Positions 29,126 to 39,499 of a DNA stretch of 64,000 bases are shown here, one piece after another. Source of the DNA: Prorocentrum cordatum (Eukaryota; Sar; Dinophyceae; Prorocentrales; Prorocentraceae). Below the pieces are notes generated by a model. It ran no database searches. It saw only the letters and a program-made list of their open reading frames with translations, and was not told the DNA's origin. Position numbers and translations under genes: made by a program. Location of the stretch: NCBI GenBank assembly GCA_963575745.1, contig CAUYUJ010018482.1, forward strand, positions 448,314 to 512,313, in the 5' to 3' direction. The stretch's first letter is position 1. Each line of letters begins with the position of its first letter.

Positions 29126-29350
29126 CCGTGGGTTGTCAGGTTGTCTCGTTCGTGTGCGTGGTTATTCCGTGGTTGTCCCGTCGATTGTCCCGTGGGTTGT
29201 CCCGTGGGCTGTCTTTAGGTCATTCCGTGGGTTGTCCCTTGTGTATATCTGTGGTTGTCGCGTAGGTTGTCCCCTGGTTATCCCGTGGTCTTTGCGTGTG
29301 TGGTCTTGTGATTGATCTGTAGTTGTCCCGTGGGTTATCCTTTGGGTTGT
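29126..29350 (+). repeat. 12-bp minisatellite GTTGTCCCGTGG
   Basis: Degenerate units (GTTGTCCCGTGG, GTTATCCCGTGG, GTTGTCGCGTAG and so on) repeat about 15 times. Confidence 0.75.
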
Positions 29351-29748
29351 TGCGTTCCATGGTTTTCAATGGGGTAATCTATGTTATCCCGTTGTTTCCC
29401 CACGGCTTCCCCGTACGACATACACATCGGAAGGGAACACCCCATGCACATGGAAATGCACATCCAACTGCAAGCGATGTGCACATCGAACTTCAATTTT
29501 ACACGTTTGAGTCCACATCAGCTCGCAATCGAGGCGGCGCAACGGGCATGATGGCCATCAAGTTTTAGTCGAATTGCATCTCAGCATGCATGCCCAACTG
29601 CAATGGAAGTGCACGTCGAAACGCAGGTTCCCAAATCCCCCCCAGCCTCCTGATCACCCGAAAGGGTGCCTCCGTGAGGTGCACCGACCCTGGGCCCAGG
29701 GTCAGCCTGGCGAGGGCCAGCTTAGGAATATACAGTGGAAAGCCCATG
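29351..29748. other. Spacer with loose GCACATCGAA/ATGCACAT words
   Basis: Weak internal repetition such as AACTGCAAGCGATGTGCACA against AACTGCAATGGAAGTGCACG. Nothing else assigned. Confidence 0.3.
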
Positions 29749-29970
29749 CTAAGAAACACCCTACGGTAGGTTTGCGTCGTGTCGACCCGCGGCGACCCCG
29801 CCGCCGACGTTCAAGGTTGAACGCCGCCGGCGACCCAGAATCGTTCGATGTGGAACGATCGGACGTTGCGGCAGCGGCCGATCGTTCAAGGTTGAACGAT
29901 CCCTGCGGTGTCAAAAACCAACGCTGGGGTCGGCACGGCACGAACCTGCCGTAGGGTGCCTGGGTTTCTT
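29749..29970 (+). mobile_element. T15 TIR element, copy 1
   Basis: The arms are AGAAACACCCTACGGTAGG and CCTGCCGTAGGGTGCCTGG. Inside are CGTTCAAGGTTGAACG palindromes, one within a GATCGTTCAAGGTTGAACGATC-like stem. Other copies: 39620-39817, 40498-40712, 30303-30502. Confidence 0.8.
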
Positions 29971-30111
29971 GGTTTTCGATGGTTTTGCAATGGAAGGCGT
30001 GACGTTCCCACACCAAACATCCATGGACGTCCTGGGGTCTCGAGGTTGGGTTTCCTGTGGGAGGTTTCTTTTGTGGTCGAGCTCGGACTGCAGGCATTCG
30101 GAAAAGAAGCA

Positions 30112-30288
30112 AGTGTACAAGCATAAGCTGTGATCGCTTCGCGGGGATTTCTTGGATTTGCGCTGGCCCCCCCCCCGGGCAGCGCCTCTGGCGCCGCCCC
30201 TGGCGCACTCCGCGCGCCAGGGAGGGGCCCCAGCGCAGATCCAAGAAAAACGCGCGGACCTCCCGCAGTTTCTGTCTATTCCGTGCTG
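30112..30288 (+). mobile_element. T2 TIR element, copy 4
   Basis: The arms are AAGCATAAGCTGTGATCG with GCGGGGATTTCTTGGATTTG, and GCAGATCCAAGAAAAACGCG. The centre is GGCGCACTCCGCGCGCCAGG. Confidence 0.7.
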
Positions 30289-30302
30289 TTGTTCTTCGAG
30301 AT

Positions 30303-30502
30303 GTGCGGCAGATTCGCACCGCGTCGGCGCGGTTGCGACCCTGGTGCGGGCGCTCAGTGTTGAACACCGTTGGTGGCCTGGAATCGGGTGGCATCGAATG
30401 AACGACCCGCGCTATCAGAAGTCCGCGATCGTTCAGTGTTGGACGATCCACGTGGTGTCAGAAGCCACTGACGATTTCGTTACGACACGAACATGCCATA
30501 CC
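30303..30502 (+). mobile_element. T15 element, copy 2 (diverged)
   Basis: The ends are TGCGGCAGATTCGCACCG and GACACGAACATGCCATACC. The interior holds GATCGTTCAGTGTTGGACGA and CTCAGTGTTGAACACC. It directly follows a T2 copy. Confidence 0.6.
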
Positions 30503-31134
30503 GCGTGGTCCCATCTTGCGCGCGTGGGGGCCAGAAGATTGTATATGCCCCGGTCTCCCTTCCACACCCCCATCTCCCCGCACTCCGCCCTCCTTCCACC
30601 CTCTCCTCCTTCTCCCTCATGCTCCCTCCTCCTCCTCCTCCTCCTCCTCCTCCTCCTTCTCCTCCACACTTCTACAATTACCCCCTCCTTTCCCCCCTTG
30701 CTTCTCCTCCACTGAGCGACGCTTCCAGGACCCGCGCGACCGGACCGTCGCCGAGAATCGCAGCATGCACAACGGGTCGGCCTCTGCCCCCCCCCCCCCC
30801 CCCTGCAAGCATCGTTTTCCCGCCACTTTGACCTGCAGGGAGCCCTGTCTCGTAGTACCGTAGCACTGCGCCGCCCGCGTGAGCGGCCACGCCGCCTCTT
30901 TCGCGGCGGAGGATTGTTTCCACTATCACCATGATGCAAAAGCTCGACAGCAAGATGCGAACCATACCAAGATGTACAACTTACATAATTGTGTGTCTAC
31001 GTATTGGCCTGCAGCCGATTCTCCTGTCAAGACATGCGTCGGAGTTTAAACGAGATCTGTGCGATGGACTAGCCTGATCCGTTAGTTGGGAGAAATAGCA
31101 AGGGCGAGTGCAAGGGGGTTGGAAGGACCCCCCC
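30503..31134. other. CT-rich tract (30560-30700) and spacer
   Basis: CTCC/TCC repeats fill 30560-30700. The rest has a C-run at 30785-30802 and no assigned feature. Confidence 0.5.
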
Positions 31135-31690
31135 AGATCGAATCGCCCAAATTAGGACAATCTTCGGCCCAAGATGGCCCAAGTCGGCCCCAAGAACGCA
31201 CAAGAGGTCCCCAAGACGGCCCAAGAGGCCCCCAAGGCTGCCTAACATGCCTCCAGGATGGCCACAGAAAGGCCCCCGAGGACCCCAAGACGTCCCAAGA
31301 GCGTTCAAAGCAAGCCCAAGATGGCCTCAAGACGGCCAGAGAGGCCCTCAAGAGGCTCCCAACGTGATTCCCACCATGCAAAGTACATGTTTATCACATT
31401 CGCTTCTTTGGTCTGTACAGCGTCCAAGACGACCCAATATGCCCCCAAGACCGCCCCAAGACGGCCCAAGAGGTCCCCAAGAGGGCACCAAGAGGGCACC
31501 AAGACGGCCCAAGCGGGCTCCAAGACGGCCCAAGAGAGCCCCAAGAAACGAAATCCAATAGAGCCCCCTGAGGGCCCCAAAAGGTTCCCAAGAGGGCCCC
31601 AAGAGGGCCACAGGAGGTCCCCAAGAGGGCCCCGAAAGGGCCCTAAGAGGGCCCTAAGACGGCCCGAGAGTTTCGCAAGGCTTGTTGCTA
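31135..31690 (+). repeat. CCCAAGA(C/G)GGC tract, copy 3
   Basis: Dense 10-12 bp CCCAAGAGGG/CCCAAGACGG units, interrupted at 31360-31425 by unique sequence (AAAGTACATGTTTATCACAT). Confidence 0.75.
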
Positions 31691-32245
31691 GATTTTTGTA
31701 TGTCGTGCCATCATGGAGAGCAGTAGAGCCCCATAACCCTAATAAGACGATGAAGACGTGGCCTCACTCAGGTCCCCGTTTTCACATTAGGGGTAATTTG
31801 CATTGGGCGGTTTGGGTCTGATGCATCTGCAGAACGAAACACCCTTTATCCCTAATGTTCTCGGCCCTCCTAACTTTGGTCCCCTCCCAAAGGATCAGGG
31901 GTACTTGTGTACGGCTTATCGCCCAGGCCTTGACACCAGCAGGGCTCCAAGACACCAAGCCAGCGACCTCGCGTCACCCGCACAGAGCACGCGCGCTCTC
32001 CGTCCCCGTGCCAAGACGGCGGGCTGAACTGGCGGCTGGCGAGCCGTGCTCGACCCAGGTGCCCACAGGACACACGCGGACGGCCCCTCCCTCCCGACGG
32101 CCTGTGTCCACGTGCCGAGCGCGCGCCGAGGCAACCCCCCTCCCCCCCATCACGTCCCGCGCCCGCCACCCGACCTTCCGCCTTTGGCGTAGAGAAGCCC
32201 ACAAGGCACAGTGGGCAGCTCTGCTGCGTTCGGACCCCCCCGTGG
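31691..32245. other. Spacer, nothing assigned
   Basis: No TIRs or domain recognised; GC rises after 31980. Confidence 0.25.
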
Positions 32246-32367
32246 CCCCCCAATGTCAGTGTTGAAGACGGCACGGGGTTGCCTTGGCCGTGGAGTATAT
32301 TGGTCGTTTTTTTATGCTGATGCTTGCACCCCAGCAGCGGCCGCGAGCGCAACATTGACATGGGGGG
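32246..32367 (+). mobile_element. T16 small TIR element
   Basis: CCCCCCAATGTCAGTGTTG pairs with CAACATTGACATGGGGGG. A related pair (CCCCCCAATTTCAATGG and CATTGAAATGGGGGG) lies inside 60796-60958. Confidence 0.6.
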
Positions 32368-32892
32368 TCCAGGGGCGGCACCGTCGACGCAACGTCTGCG
32401 GATGGGCGTTTTTTATGCCAGCAGCGGTTTCTTTCCCCCACGTGATTCAGCCGGAAGGTGACGGTGGGGGAGACGGGCACGGGGTGAAGAGAGGGGCGCG
32501 CTTTTCTTAAAGAGGCGGGGACATGGAGGGAGGCGGCCTCCAGGCGCGTGGATTAGTGACGGGGCTCGCTTCCGTTCCGAACCGGCGCGTTTCGTCGCCA
32601 AGTGAGGCGGCACTGGCTTCATGTTTCGGGTGGTACTTTCCCCGATCCGTGGATTCGGCGCCCACGCGCCAGAGCCACGGATCCGAAATCCATCTTGGCG
32701 TGTGCCCGACGTTCCAGTACCATTTGGGGTTGGGGTGGCAGTTCAGGGGCTCCTTTGAGGCCCCTCCTTTAGAGCCGCTTTGCTGCACCCCGGCTGCCCC
32801 CGATGTCCTTTGCCCACCCATGGGCTTCTGCCCAGGCGGTTCACCCTCCCACGCTTGGTAGGCTTCTCAGGGTACCGTTCTCCTCAAGTCTG
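32368..32892. other. Spacer with a short hairpin at 32650-32688
   Basis: GATCCGTGG and CCACGGATC pair across a loop of about 20 bases. No gene seen. Confidence 0.35.
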
Positions 32893-33142
32893 GCGTGGAG
32901 GATGGGGTTTGGTAAGAGCTTATTCCGAAGGCCTTACGGCTGGTGCCGCCGACCCTGAATGAGAACGATGACAACGGCGGCGGCTGCGACGACGGCGACG
33001 ACGACGCTGACATGGGTCAGAGTCCTCATGGATACTTCCTGGAGTCTCTTCGAAGCGCTCTCGGGGGCCTCTGGGGGACAGTTTAGGGGCCTCTTGGGAG
33101 CCTCTTGGGGGCGTGGAGGATGGGGTTTGGTAAAAGCTTATT
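32893..33142 (+). repeat. 32-bp direct repeats flanking a 186-bp segment
   Basis: GCGTGGAGGATGGGGTTTGG continuing to CTTATT occurs at 32893-32924 and 33111-33142 with a single mismatch. Between lie a short GGC/GAC triplet run and CTCTTGGGGGC units of the CCCAAG type. Confidence 0.75.
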
Positions 33143-33544
33143 TTCCTCGGTTGGTGTAGGTCCCATTCGCACGTGCGGATTCTCGTAAATATGTGATGGG
33201 CTTCCGCCGCCGATCAAGCGAATGAACCTGTTGGGGACCTGCAACGGGCTGCAAAAAAACGTGATGCAGCTCGCCTTCGACGACCGAGGACCGAGATGTC
33301 CTTCCCCGATGTTTCGTGGTGTGTCTGGCGTTGCGCTTGGGGATTGTGGCCGAATCGCACGATCCCCAACAGGCGCAGACCCTCGGAGGTCCGCAAGGCG
33401 TTCTTGGATCGGCGCTGGACTGATCCGAGCAACAGAGACACGCGGGCGGGCAGACGAGAGCCGTGCCCAGGCGGCACATCGGTTGCAGATCCCACGCGTG
33501 GGATGTGTGTACAACGCGGGCCAGGACTTTCGGTCTGGCTGAGC
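33143..33544. other. Spacer with half a T2 element
   Basis: At 33386-33420, GAGGTCCGCAAGGCGTTCTT then GGATCGGCGCTGGAC matches a T2 left arm. No matching right arm and no coding domain. Confidence 0.35.
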
Positions 33545-33765
33545 TCGCCAGCGCCAGCCCTTCCTTCTCCCTGCTCCTCCGCCCTCCCCTTCAGGTTTCC
33601 CTCTGGCTCTCCTTCCGCTCCCTCCTCCGCACTCCTGCTCCTCCGCTCCTCCATGCTTTCGCGCTTCCTGCTTCGCTCCCTCCCCCTCCCCTCCCTCTCT
33701 TCCTTTCTCTCCCCCTCCTCTCCCTACGCTTCCCTCTCCTCTCCCTCCTCTGTGACTTCTATTAG
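33545..33765 (+). repeat. CT-rich (CTCC) low-complexity tract
   Basis: Imperfect CTC/CCT triplets and TCCCTC words. Confidence 0.75.
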
Positions 33766-33851
33766 GACCCCGACGAGGCCCCAACAGGGGAAGCGGACAA
33801 CACGGGATTCGACGTGGGGCGCCTTGCCCTTCTCCTCCTTTGCTTCGAAGA

Positions 33852-33983
33852 AATGCAATTGCATGAACATGCGCTCTCGGAGCTCCGCGCGGACGGATTG
33901 GATCTGCGCCGGATGCCCCTGGCGGTGCCTCAGGCGCCGATCCAAGACATCCGCGCGGAGCTCCGCCTGTCTATGTGTATGTG
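33852..33983 (+). mobile_element. T2 TIR element, copy 5 (short)
   Basis: The arms are GCATGAACATGCGCTCTCGG with CTCCGCGCGGACGGATTGG, and GATCCAAGACATCCGCGCGG. The central hairpin is reduced to GCGGTGCCTCAGGCGCC. Confidence 0.75.
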
Positions 33984-34210
33984 TTTTGCTCCTCTGCTGC
34001 TCTTCCTCGCGAGTCATGCCCACTCGCGCTCCAAAAGGACGGGCTCCGTTCCTCTCATCGGGTCTGGGGGTCTGCTCTCTCCCGCCCCCCGCAGGTCGCG
34101 CAACGCGACCGAGCCGCCCGTGGCGCTTGCCCACACGGCCGTTCGCGTGAACGCCAGCGCGAGGGCCGAGAGACACCCGCGGGCGCACCGCAGGCGGCCG
34201 GGGCGGGTTG

Positions 34211-34354
34211 CTTCGGCAGCAGCTCCGTGGGAGCCTGGCATGTCCTCGAACGTCCGCTTTGGGAGTGCACCAGCGCTCGCCAGCGTCTGATCATCGCTGA
34301 TGAGGCGCTTAACCTCGATTAGCGTTGATTCAGCGTCGACCAGCGTCGACTAGC
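34211..34354 (+). mobile_element. T8 element, left part
   Basis: CTTCGGCAGCAGCTCCGTGG is the left arm, followed by CACCAGCGCTCGCCAGCGTC and AGCGTTGATTCAGCGTCGAC units. The right arm is missing, and T1 begins at 34378. The preceding 34105-34210 is open (RNATEPPVALAHTAVRVNAS) and could be an exon. Confidence 0.55.
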
Positions 34355-34377
34355 GTTGTTCAGAGGAGGAGCGGGCA

Positions 34378-34536
34378 ACGATACTGATATCTGTGACTCG
34401 TGTTTCGCCTTTTGGGCCCCCCGGCGGGTTCTCATCGCCACGGCTGGGTTCGCCTCGAAATCCTGGACAGGACGCACCCCAGGAGAGGTTCGGGGAGTAG
34501 CGGTATCGGTAGCGGTGTCTTGTTTGGTGACCCCAG
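34378..34536 (+). mobile_element. T1 element, copy 5
   Basis: The core is CCACGGCTGGGTTCGCCTCG and CACCCCAGGAGAGGTTCGGG. The right arm is GGGGAGTAGCGGTATCGG, ending TTTGGTGACCCCAG, an acceptor-like end. The left arm is diverged (ACGATACTGATATC). Confidence 0.7.
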
Positions 34537-34654
34537 GATTGCGGGGGAGACGGTCAATTGATCGATGAGGCGAGCTCACGGTCGTAGAACCGTGTTCTTC
34601 TCACGCATGTGCCCGCGGTTTCCGGTTAAGTCACCGTTGTATTAGGCTTTAGTG

Positions 34655-34960
34655 ATCTCGGTCTGGGGGCCTCGTGTGGGCTTCTGGGCCGCTTCCTGGG
34701 GGCTTGTTGGGGGCCTCAGGACCGTCTTGGGCGCGATGGTGTTGTCGACCTCTCCTGAAGTGACTCGGTTGAATGATCTTGGCGCCGTCTGGTCGGGTCG
34801 GTTCTTGGGGCCCGCTTGGAGCTTTTGGGGTCGTCTTGGGCCGTCTCGAGGAGATCCTGGGCCGCGTTGGGGCTTTCTCAGCCCGGTCTTGGCCCGTCTG
34901 GGATGTTTGTTACGGCCCTCTGGGGCCGTCGTGGATCGCTCTGGAGCCCTCCTGAGCCAT
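34655..34960 (-). repeat. CCCAAGA(C/G)GGC tract, reverse orientation
   Basis: Units such as GCCGTCTTGG, GGGGCCTC and GTCTTGGGCC repeat, with a unique insert at about 34740-34790. Confidence 0.65.
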
Positions 34961-36044
34961 CTGGTGCCGACTAGCTCGGGAGCATAACGCCACAACGTCT
35001 GAAGAGTTCGGTGCTGTCAGCCTCTCGGATGTCTATGGGTAGTCGTTGGCGTTCGCCTTTGGGCGGCATTGGTGCCGACCTATGGCCATTCTGGGGTTGC
35101 CGTCGTGATCATAGGAGGGTAGCATAACATCGTTCTGATTGCGCTATTTTCCCCCGAGACCGAATGCGTTTCGGCGTGCCGCCCTTAAACATTCCCAGAA
35201 TCCTCACTCGGCAGCAAGCCTGCATCATAACATGCTCATACGTGACGAGGGTACGGTGCTGGATTATCATCAACACTTGCTTCGGCAACCCCTGCAGCCT
35301 CAGATGCCTCTGACGATGTAGTACCATACTTATGTTGATGCTACGTTGTTGATGCTATAGTTCACAGGCTCGCCCTCTAGCGCAGCGCCAAGCTGATGTA
35401 GTCGGCGGTGTCTTCACGTCAGTCTCTGTGCTATCTTGAACAATGAGATTGTCGCCGTCGTGCCCACTTGCCCGTTCCTGTCGTCCCGGCGCACTTCACA
35501 AAGGTGCACATAACCAAGTCTCAATATTCAGCGGTCTGATGTCATGCATGTTTCGAAGGGCTCTCAGTCGTTCCTTGTTTCAGTGCAGTGGGCGTCTTGG
35601 CTCACGCTCCGACTGCCTTCGCACCTGAGCGTGCAGCAAGCATAGGTGGAAGCAACATCTATGCCCCAGAAGATATCAACATGATTTTTGGAGTCAGCGT
35701 ATCCACGGCTGGCCATACATCCCCTACGCTGAGATCTCTCGCAATTGCCATCTTACCAGGAAGATGTGGTCTTGAGGGAAATGGGTTTTGAGACTTTTCG
35801 CTGTTCCCGGCCTTTCGGGGCCCTTCCCAGGTCCTTGGACCGTCCAACGACAACTCGCGATGAATAGCATGTCTTCGGGGAAGCTCTTGGGTACAGGACC
35901 TGTTTCCACCAGGACCTCGTCTTTTGTCACAGCGAACAACGAATCATTACAACATACTTTCGGAAGTGCGCGCGATTTTATTGGGTCGGCACTGCCCCAC
36001 CCCTCCACTGTCATTCGAAGGTGCCAGAGGCGCCGCCCAGGGGC
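34961..36044. other. Lower-GC region, nothing assigned
   Basis: Composition is more balanced than the surroundings between 35100 and 35950, as in transcribed or retroelement sequence. Short minus-strand frames (for example ending at 35109 and 35659) show no domain I recognise. A T2-like half (GCGATTTTATTGGGTCGGCA) sits at 35970. Confidence 0.3.
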
Positions 36045-36124
36045 GTGCGCGTGCGCGTGTGTGTTGTGTTTGTGTTTGTGTGTGTGTTTGTGTGTGTGTG
36101 TGTGTTTGTGTTTGTGTTTGTGTT

Positions 36125-36155
<31 letters not shown>

Positions 36156-36262
36156 TTGTGTGTGTGTGTTTGTGTGTGTGTGTGTTTGTGCTTGTGTGTG
36201 TTGTGCGTGTGTGTGTGTGTGTGTGTTTGTGTGTGCTTGTGTGTGTGCGTTTATGTGTGTGC
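36045..36262 (+). repeat. GT/TTGT microsatellite
   Basis: GTGTGT with regular TTTGTG interruptions. The Cys/Val frames it opens are by-products. Confidence 0.95.
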
Positions 36263-36502
36263 GGGCAGCTCCGACAAAATAACTTCGGGCGGATCTCCGA
36301 GCACTTGTGTGGCGATGTTGTCTTCTCGCTGTTACTATCCTCATCGGCCATCCCAGCGCAAAGCTCGGCACTCCCGCATCGAGAGGCCCGTGAACGGCTG
36401 GTCGGCTCCCTCCTCCCCCGTGCGGGGTGCTGCCGGGCCGCGGGGCTGGCGGGCGGCCCCCCCTAGAGCATCCGCTACGGGACATTGCCGGTAATGTTCT
36501 GG

Positions 36503-36872
36503 ACGGACCGGTCGCGACCGAAATTCGAAGAAGCGCAAACGCCAGAAACATACATTTTTGGCGCTCCGCGCGTATTTCTTGGATGCGCGCTGGGCCCCCC
36601 CGGCGCGCTCCGCGCGCCAGGGAGGGGGGTCCAGCGCAGATCCAAGAAATCAGCGCGGAGCGCCAAAAGTTTATGTTGATGCAGTTCTTTCTTCTTCTGG
36701 AAATTCGGCCTCTGGTCGCAAATGTCGTCAACGAGCGAGCCGTCGACGTCTTCGAAACCTTCGCTGGGACCCCGACGCGCCTTATCCTTATTATCGGCAT
36801 TCGAGCCCCTCGGTTCGCGACCGAAGCTTGGCGCGACCGAGATCCTTGTCTGACACTTTCTGGTCGCGGCTG
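36503..36872 (+). mobile_element. T22-like element with nested T2
   Basis: GGACCGGTCGCGACCGAAAT precedes and GGTTCGCGACCGAAGCTTGG follows a complete T2 copy (36535-36688). The outer pieces belong to the GGTCGCGACCGA family seen at 59813-60003. The insertion order is therefore T22 first, then T2. Confidence 0.5.
36535..36688 (+). mobile_element. T2 TIR element, copy 6 (nested)
   Basis: The arms AGAAACATACATTTTTGGCG with CTCCGCGCGTATTTCTTGG face AAGAAATCAGCGCGGAGCGC with CAAAAGTTTATGTTG. The centre has GGCGCGCTCCGCGCGCCAGG. Confidence 0.8.
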
Positions 36873-36892
36873 ATCTGCTGAGATGGCCGCTG

Positions 36893-37028
36893 GGGTTGTT
36901 AAGGGGATAGGATTTGGATGCTAAGGCAGGTTAATTTTTGCCAAGCCCCGCTTGTAAGTGGGTTCCATGCGCCCTGAGCAATGTACGGTGACTCCGCTAA
37001 GCGGGCTCCGCCCACTTAGACCAGATCT
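36893..37028 (+). mobile_element. T20 element, left part
   Basis: GGATGCTAAGGCAGGTTAAT, CGCTTGTAAGTGGGTTCCAT and GCCCTGAGCAATGTACGG follow the same order as the full T20 at 45617-45796. The right arm is missing. Confidence 0.55.
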
Positions 37029-37061
37029 GTATTCCCTCCTGAGCAACTCAGGCCACTTGTA

Positions 37062-37271
37062 TCGGCGTCACCCCAACATACCAATACTATGTGTGCGGCG
37101 CCCCCCCAGGGGCGACGCGCGCACCGCGAAATCTTATAGCATGTGCGTCGTTGCGGGCGCTTTCTGGCCCCACCGCTCGCGAAACGATCTACTGCAAGAT
37201 GGGTAAACTACATTTTCGGGTCGGACGCGCGCCTCCAAGGAGGACATTGAGTACTAGTATGCCTCTGTGCG
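37062..37271 (+). repeat. T13 dispersed repeat, copy 2
   Basis: Matches 1572-1785 over its length, with scattered substitutions and small indels. It starts at CGGCGTCACCCCAACATACC in both. No TIRs. Confidence 0.6.
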
Positions 37272-37417
37272 TTCCCTCGTGATCAATTTATCAGCTGGGT
37301 CAGGCCAGACCTGTCCCACTTTAGCCTGCTGACCTGGGCCTGCTGGCCTGGCAGGGTGCCCTCGCGGCCGGCGCTCGCGGGGGGGGGCCGGGCAGAACGC
37401 CACCGCGCTCTCGGCAG

Positions 37418-37490
37418 CTCGCCCACGCCAGGGCAGCCCTTCGTGCCGCGGAGGCCCGCGCGCGGCTGCGGGCTGGACAGGACGGCTTCG
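37418..37490 (+). CDS. Candidate exon, helical peptide (partial gene)
   Basis: After a CGGCAG acceptor the frame reads LAHARAALRAAEARARLRAG, then QDGF. It is strongly alpha-helical with no stop, and ends one base into a codon at the GT that starts the T8 element. No upstream or downstream partner could be confirmed and the gene is not recognised. Confidence 0.35.
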
Positions 37491-37702
37491 GTGGCAAATC
37501 ATGGGAGCCTGGCATACCCTCTTGATTCCGTCTTCAGCGTCGGTTGGCGTCGATTAGCACCTGGGAGTCGATGGGATAGCGCCGATGTAGCGTCGGTTAG
37601 CGTCGATTTAGCGTCGATTTAGCGTCGACCAGCGTCGACTATGCGTCGATTCGCAAGAGCCGACAAGACGGTATGGGAGGCTCCCACGAGTTGCCACCGA
37701 AG
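37486..37702 (+). mobile_element. T8 TIR element, best copy
   Basis: CTTCGGTGGCAAATCATGGG with AGCC, and GGCTCCCACGAGTTGCCACC with GAAG, are near-perfect inverted arms. The interior has six AGCGTCGATT/AGCGTCGGTT units. From GTGGCA (37491) to GAAG (37702) it is a clean GT-AG unit. Confidence 0.8.
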
Positions 37703-37717
37703 GCGGCGGCCAAGAGC

Positions 37718-37898
37718 GGCGCACACGTCCGTGCCCGCGCCCGCGGTCCGGATTGGATCCCGGCGCGCGATCCCGCGGATGCGCGGTCGCGCGGACACCT
37801 CCCGCGCGGGGCGTCCGCGAAGAAAAGACACGCCCCGCATCCGCAGGGCCGCGGCCCCGGGGCCTGGCCCGCGAGGCCGCGGACAGGGGCGCGCCTGC
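37718..37898 (+). mobile_element. T17 GC-rich TIR element, copy 1
   Basis: GTCCGTGCCCGCGCCCGCGG and GGCCCGCGAGGCCGCGGAC are the arms. Inside, GATCCCGGCGCGCGATCCCG and GCGCGGACACC appear. A reverse-orientation copy is at 54056-54244. Confidence 0.6.
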
Positions 37899-38202
37899 CT
37901 CACCGAGCGCGTTCCAGGACTCGCAGAGGGACTGCTCGCAAGCGTCCGACAAAAAAAGCACCTGCCTGCTTCGATGCCACGTGCATCGTAGATCCCCCCC
38001 GCCGGCGGAGCCAGACCATCTGCGAGCAGTGCCCTGCGAGTAGCGGAGCGCGCTCGTCTACTGTCGGCCGCGAGGCGGCCGGCGGGCGCGGCCCTCGGGC
38101 CGGGGTGCCCGCGGAGAGCTGGGCCCGGCGGCAGCCTGGGTTCCCGGGCCCGCCCGCCCCTCCCCCAGGAGTGGGGGTCCAGCGTTCACCAGAGGCAGAA
38201 GT
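37899..38202. other. Possible exon, unassigned
   Basis: A plus frame reads through ACFDATCIVDPPRRRSQTIC then EQCPASSGARSSTVGREAAG, with paired cysteines, but splice sites and homology are unclear. Confidence 0.2.
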
Positions 38203-38551
38203 ACCGCTGCCACCAGCCAGGGTTAAGTCGGGCCTGTCCCCCTACAGGAAGATTTTCGACGAAAAGTAAAAATACACAAAAAATAGTCAAACAATAATCC
38301 AAAAATAGTCTGGGGACTATGTTCTGAGTATTTTTTGAACCTTTTGGGGTATTTTGGGGGTATTTTTTAAACTTCTCGTCGAAAATCCCCCTGTAGGGGG
38401 ACAGGCCCGACATAAAGCTAGGGGGGTGGCAGTTCCACCCTCTCGAGCTGGTGGCACCTCGTTCCAGGCATGCCTCCAGAGAGTTCTCTGAAGGGGGTGC
38501 CACCAGCTCGAGGGGAGGGAGCGGCCACTAGCTGGTGGTAGTGGTACTTTT
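38203..38551 (+). mobile_element. TIR element hosting T4 and an inner hairpin
   Basis: The outer arms are AGTACCGCTGCCACCAGCCA and TAGCTGGTGGTAGTGGTACT. A full T4 (38222-38416) lies inside, and to its right a second inverted pair, CCTCTCGAGCTGGTGGCACC and GGTGCCACCAGCTCGAGGGG (38438-38515). Confidence 0.65.
38222..38416 (+). mobile_element. T4 TIR element, copy 2 (nested)
   Basis: The arms are TTAAGTCGGGCCTGTCCCCC and GGGGGACAGGCCCGACATAA. Flanks AGCCAGGG and AGCTAGGG could be an 8-bp target duplication with one change. The inner arms GATTTTCGACGAAAAG and CTTCTCGTCGAAAATC also pair. Confidence 0.8.
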
Positions 38552-38887
38552 TTCTCTCCTGAATTGTGGCGGGCATTCATGTGTGGGAAGGTGTGGAGGA
38601 TTCGTGCGTGTTCCGCTCAGGACGACGTATATAATCTGATTCTGGCGCCTCAGCGCCACCGCCCAGCCCCGCGTATGGCCGTCCCCCTGGGACGCTATAC
38701 AGGCGCCTCAGCCTCAGCCTCAGCCCGCCCCTTTTTTCCCCCCCTTGAGAACCTGATTTTGTCGGTTGCGCAGGTCTGGACGGGGTACGGAGTATTGGTG
38801 CGCGTGGGCATACGCGGGGCAGTCCACATCGAACAGGTTAGGTGATCGCCCCCAACCGGGTACCACGGATCATCGTTTAAAGTTGCA
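38552..38887. other. Spacer, nothing assigned
   Basis: Includes short GCGCCTCAGC and CCTCAG repeats near 38645-38730. No gene seen. Confidence 0.3.
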
Positions 38888-39100
38888 TTATTGGAACATA
38901 CATTTTTGGAGTGCCGTGCAGATTTCTTGGATCGGCGCTGGAATCCCCCCCCGCCCCTGGCGCGCGGCGCTGGAATCCCCCCCCGCCCCTGGCGCGCGCA
39001 GCGCGTCCCAGGGGCGGCGCTTGAGGAGGTGTCCGCCAGGAGGCTCCAGCGCCGATCCAAGACATCCGCGCGGAGCTCCGGGAGTGTACGTTTGTGCCGC
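38888..39100 (+). mobile_element. T2 TIR element, copy 7 with internal duplication
   Basis: The arms are GAACATACATTTTTGGAGTG and GATCCAAGACATCCGCGCGG. Inside, GGCGCTGGAATCCCCCCCCG followed by CCCCTGGCGCGC occurs twice in tandem (38933 and 38966). Confidence 0.75.
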
Positions 39101-39403
39101 TTTTTGCTCCCCCCCGGATCCCGCGAGCCTGGCGTGGACGAGGTCCAGGCAGTTCGCGCAACGATTGCGCGATGTGCGCGCTCAATTGCAGGAGCTGCTG
39201 GCCTTCATCCCTCCACTCTTCCCAGATGTCAGGGTTCGTCCAGGTTCACTGACTGGGTAATCGATGCCCCAGGCAGGACCCCAAATAGCAGCCGCTAGCC
39301 GCTAAGGCTATTCAGGCCCGGGGGGGGGACCAACGATGCGCTGCCTCGTATGTTCCTCCCCTCCCCCTCGCTCGCTAGGTTTGCATCTCTCTTTATCTCT
39401 GCC
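39101..39403. other. Spacer, nothing assigned
   Basis: Balanced composition; no element or domain seen. Confidence 0.25.
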
Positions 39404-39433
39404 TGTCTGTCTGTCTGTCCGCCTGCCTGCCTA

Positions 39434-39499
<66 letters not shown>

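Noticed and set aside
31735-31745. CATAACCCTAATAAG as a telomere-like word
   Set aside because: A single occurrence, not tandem.
34961-36044. Lower-GC region as a copia-like retroelement
   Set aside because: I could not point to any integrase, RT or RNase H motif; the frames are short.
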